This document shows positions 6,334-8,532 of a stretch of DNA of 8,532 nt, one piece after another. The DNA is from Dehalococcoidia bacterium (lineage in GTDB: Bacteria > Chloroflexota > Dehalococcoidia > GIF9 > AB-539-J10). The stretch lies in NCBI GenBank assembly GCA_023128875.1, contig JAGMDB010000053.1, forward strand, positions 1 to 8,532, read 5' to 3'. Under the pieces are notes generated by a model. That model was not told the origin of the DNA. It worked only from the letters and a program-made list of their open reading frames with translations, and ran no database searches. Within the stretch, counting starts at the first letter, position 1. Each line of letters begins with the position of its first letter. The position numbers were made by a program, and so were the translations under genes.

Positions 6334-7398
6334 CTAAATCCTTTGAATCAGGGTAATTAGATCCATATCTTCTAAAGAATCAACTATTTTATCAGCTTTT
6401 CCAAGATCTTCTTTAGGATGAGTATTGGTTACCGCTAGGCATCTCATTCCGGCAGCCTTAGCTGCTTCAATACCGAAGGGGGAGTCTTCAATTACAATGC
6501 AGTTTTCAGGTCGAGTTTCTAGTTTTTCCGCGGCCAAAAGATATATCTGGGGATTCGGCTTACTTTCAGTTACTTCATGACCAGAAACAATGCAGTTGAA
6601 ATATCCTCCTATGTTGAATTCGTTATTGAGTAAATCTATGTTTTCTTTTGGTGCTGAAGAAACCAGGGCTAATTTGAAGTTTCCCCTTTTAATCATATTC
6701 AGTAGCTTAATTACTCCGGGAAGTGGTCTTGTATTGCCCTTAGCTTTCTCTCGAAAACTTGTCTCTTTTTCTTGTGCTATAGCCTTGATATCCTCTTTAG
6801 ACAATCCTTCGCCTAGGATCTTATGAATTATGAAGTCGTTTCTGGTGCCAAAGAGTTTGGTAAAATCCTGCTTAGTAAAGTTTGGCCTCCTTTTGGAAAA
6901 AGCTTCTTGCCAAGCAGTAAAGTGAAATGAGTTAGAATCAGCGATAACCCCATCCATATCCCATAGAACTGCCTTTTTTGACCATCTCCAAACGTAGAAT
7001 AGGGAGCTACCTTCAGCTATAACCGTGTTATCCTTAAGAGCAAGCATTCCCTTGGTTTCTACCAGCCTCTTTGTCAATTTGGTAACCCAAGCAGAAATTT
7101 GGATTGACTCTCCGGTGGGCGCTACGTGTCGAAACCTTATCTCACTTTTCGTAGTAACGCCAAAATCAATTCCATGGCAGAGAATGGCATAAGCGGTTAC
7201 CTCATCAAGGAGGGTGTACAAAATGCCCCCGTGGGTGGCATTTTTCCAGCCTTGGTGGAATTCTCCTGGAATGAACTTTGCTGTGACCTTTTCTCCATCA
7301 TAAACGGGTTCCAGTTTTAGCCCTATGGGGTTATCTTGACCACAAGCAAAGCAAAGCTTGCTTCCAGCGAGATTAAGGTCTAATTTTGGAATTTCCAC
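6334..7398 (-). CDS. Fusion of PaaI-like thioesterase and HAD phosphatase
   Basis: This 354-residue protein has two domains. Residues 1-137 form a hotdog thioesterase of the PaaI type, with CFACGQDNPIGLKL (16-29), the active-site region THGGIL (55-60) and Asp65. Such enzymes hydrolyse acyl-CoA thioesters. Residues 142-354 are a HAD hydrolase of the beta-phosphoglucomutase-like group. They carry DMDGV (Asp147, Asp149), the VSSAP motif (246-250), Lys280 in ESKPNPQIY and the metal site IEDSPFG (303-309). Both active sites look intact; substrates are unknown. The GTG at 7398 is chosen because AAGGAGG lies 7 bases upstream, inside the end of tsaB, which it overlaps by 26 bases. The junction (about 136-143) includes a run of six A with an ATG in another frame beside it, so the two domains may once have been separate genes. 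Confidence 0.88.
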   Translation of the reverse strand: MEIPKLDLNLAGSKLCFACGQDNPIGLKLEPVYDGEKVTAKFIPGEFHQGWKNATHGGILYTLLDEVTAYAILCHGIDFGVTTKSEIRFRHVAPTGESIQISAWVTKLTKRLVETKGMLALKDNTVIAEGSSLFYVWRWSKKAVLWDMDGVIADSNSFHFTAWQEAFSKRRPNFTKQDFTKLFGTRNDFIIHKILGEGLSKEDIKAIAQEKETSFREKAKGNTRPLPGVIKLLNMIKRGNFKLALVSSAPKENIDLLNNEFNIGGYFNCIVSGHEVTESKPNPQIYLLAAEKLETRPENCIVIEDSPFGIEAAKAAGMRCLAVTNTHPKEDLGKADKIVDSLEDMDLITLIQRI

Positions 7399-8083
7399 CT
7401 GTAATCCTCCTTTCCTTGGGCTTCGTTATGTGGGGAGGGCGAAGATACAGAGGTTGTAAAGTGGCTGGATTGTCCTGTTCTCCTTTGCTCAACTTTTGCC
7501 AGCCCAATATGGCTAAGAAGCTAGCCTGAGGCAGTATACTAGTTTGTGGTATTATAGCTCGTTTGCCTAGGTTTTGTTGTATTTCAGTTACCGTGTTAGG
7601 CGGGGTTTCACCACAAAAAAGTGTTTCACGATGTACTTGCTGGCATAAAGCATCGAGGGTGGTTAAATGTTCTTTTTCCAAGCAGCGCCATTGGTCACTT
7701 TTTTGTTGATAAAGGGCAGTGGCAATTTCCGCGCCACCAACTTTGTGAATGGGACATATGGGCAGACCAGTATGAGCAAAGGGATAAGCTTCATTTTCTA
7801 AGGTGCTTATGCCAAGCAAAGGAATATTTAATGAGAAAGCTAGCCCTTTGGCTACGCCTATTCCTACTCGCAGCCCATTAAAACTCCCTGGGCCTTTGGC
7901 TACTATGACCGCCTCTATGGAATTTGGTTTTATTTTAGCTTGTTGTAATAGACGAACCAAATTTGGCAACAGTTTCACAGTGTGGTTTTGAGCCGATTGC
8001 CAGGTTAGCCCGGTTAGAATCTCCCCTTTATGAGATAGGGCAATGCTAGCAGTGTTGGAGGAGGTATCTATGGCTAACTCCAC
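7373..8083 (-). CDS. tsaB: tRNA t6A biosynthesis protein TsaB
   Basis: TsaB is the inactive ASKHA-fold partner that, with TsaD and TsaE, transfers threonylcarbamoyl onto adenosine 37 of ANN-decoding tRNAs. The 236-residue length is typical. The N-terminus AIDTSSNTASIAL is the ASKHA phosphate-1 strand, and GPGSFNGLRVG (64-74) is the family signature, with Asn where Thr is usual. The C-terminus has PLYLRPPHIT, also typical. GTG 8083 is preceded by an AAGGA sequence a few bases upstream. Its first bases overlap the end of tsaE by 10, and its last 26 overlap the thioesterase-HAD gene, so the genes are probably translationally coupled. tsaD is not in the window. Confidence 0.92.
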   Translation of the reverse strand: MELAIDTSSNTASIALSHKGEILTGLTWQSAQNHTVKLLPNLVRLLQQAKIKPNSIEAVIVAKGPGSFNGLRVGIGVAKGLAFSLNIPLLGISTLENEAYPFAHTGLPICPIHKVGGAEIATALYQQKSDQWRCLEKEHLTTLDALCQQVHRETLFCGETPPNTVTEIQQNLGKRAIIPQTSILPQASFLAILGWQKLSKGEQDNPATLQPLYLRPPHITKPKERRITGGNSKIRP

Positions 8084-8532
8084 ACCTTTTCCTTGTCTAA
8101 AACCGATTTGAGCTCTCTTATTAATCCTGAGTAGCGCTCACCTTTGGCTTCAAGATAGATAGTGCGTTCTGTCTCGCATTTAGAGACATAGTTAAGTTGT
8201 ATGAGTAAATTGTTTTGTGGTAATAGTTGTAGCCCCCTTTCTGCCCATTCAATTACGCAGACTCCTTCGTTGTAGAGAAGTTCATCCAATCCTAGGTTAG
8301 CAATTTCCTCAATATTATCAAGGCGGTAGAGATCAATGTGGTATAAACGAAGCCTTCCGTTATATTGCCTGACTATGACAAAAGATGGGCTGAAAGCGTT
8401 CTCCTTAATGCCCAGCCCCTGTGTAATGCCCTGGACGAGGCAAGTTTTGCCTGTTCCCAAATCACCCATAAGCAGAAAAGCGTCACCTTCTTGGGCTAGC
8501 TTACCTAAGTGGCTTCCTAGAAGTTGAGTTTG
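8074..8532 (-). CDS. tsaE: tRNA t6A biosynthesis ATPase TsaE, 5' end missing
   Basis: TsaE is the small P-loop ATPase that resets the TsaB-TsaD complex during t6A synthesis. The frame is open to the window edge and the visible 152 codons continue upstream of the ATG at 8469. The preceding residues QLLGSHLGKLAQEGDAFLL are family-like and lead straight into the Walker A motif GDLGTGKT. The true start therefore lies outside the window. Further marks are SPSFVIVRQY, the HIDLYRLD segment and GVCVIEWAERG (the Walker B-like strand). The C-terminal part ends at TAG 8074-8076, 10 bases inside tsaB. It is the first visible gene of the leftward operon. Confidence 0.93.
   Translation of the reverse strand, partial: QTQLLGSHLGKLAQEGDAFLLMGDLGTGKTCLVQGITQGLGIKENAFSPSFVIVRQYNGRLRLYHIDLYRLDNIEEIANLGLDELLYNEGVCVIEWAERGLQLLPQNNLLIQLNYVSKCETERTIYLEAKGERYSGLIRELKSVLDKEKVWS

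Noticed and set aside
7621..7881. 86-codon plus-strand frame inside tsaB
   Set aside because: It is antisense to an intact tsaB, with no ribosome site or recognisable domain.

Overview
The window reads as ordinary housekeeping DNA from a bacterium, most likely a Chloroflexota member near the Dehalococcoidia. This placement is an inference. It rests on a GuaB-like IMP dehydrogenase next to a short MetG with two zinc knuckles, and on the grouping of ftsH, rsfS, ndk and tsaB/tsaE. No rRNA, 16S or signature protein is present to prove it. Base composition is moderate, Shine-Dalgarno sequences are clear, and non-ATG starts are common (GTG, TTG and apparently CTG).

Left part (1-2560). The 5' end of a GuaB-like IMP dehydrogenase family gene runs leftward off the edge. 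Its promoter diverges from one that faces a small zinc-ribbon gene and metG (methionyl-tRNA synthetase) on the plus strand. A 278-base gene-free stretch follows metG and holds a perfect 10-bp hairpin that looks like an interspersed repeat.

Middle part (2561-5870). ftsH (membrane ATP-dependent zinc protease) runs leftward. Facing away from it is a decayed metallo-beta-lactamase-fold gene. Its 3' half is still open, but its 5' half is split by two frame changes and an in-frame TGA. Next comes rsfS (ribosome silencing factor), with its own promoter and what seems to be a rare CTG start.

Right part (5875-8532). A tightly packed leftward operon reads tsaE - tsaB - thioesterase/HAD fusion - ndk, with overlaps of 10 and 26 bases and a 12-base gap. 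TsaE and TsaB belong to the machinery that makes the t6A tRNA modification. Ndk balances nucleoside triphosphates. The fusion joins a PaaI-like hotdog thioesterase to a beta-phosphoglucomutase-like HAD phosphatase.

Most genes serve translation and its quality control (MetG, t6A synthesis, RsfS, FtsH) or nucleotide supply (GuaB-like, Ndk). I see no phage, insertion sequence, CRISPR, tRNA or defence system. The items most worth a second look are the thioesterase-HAD fusion with an A6 run and an out-of-frame ATG at its junction, the fragmented metallo-hydrolase gene, the CTG start of rsfS and the variant KMSKS loop of MetG.
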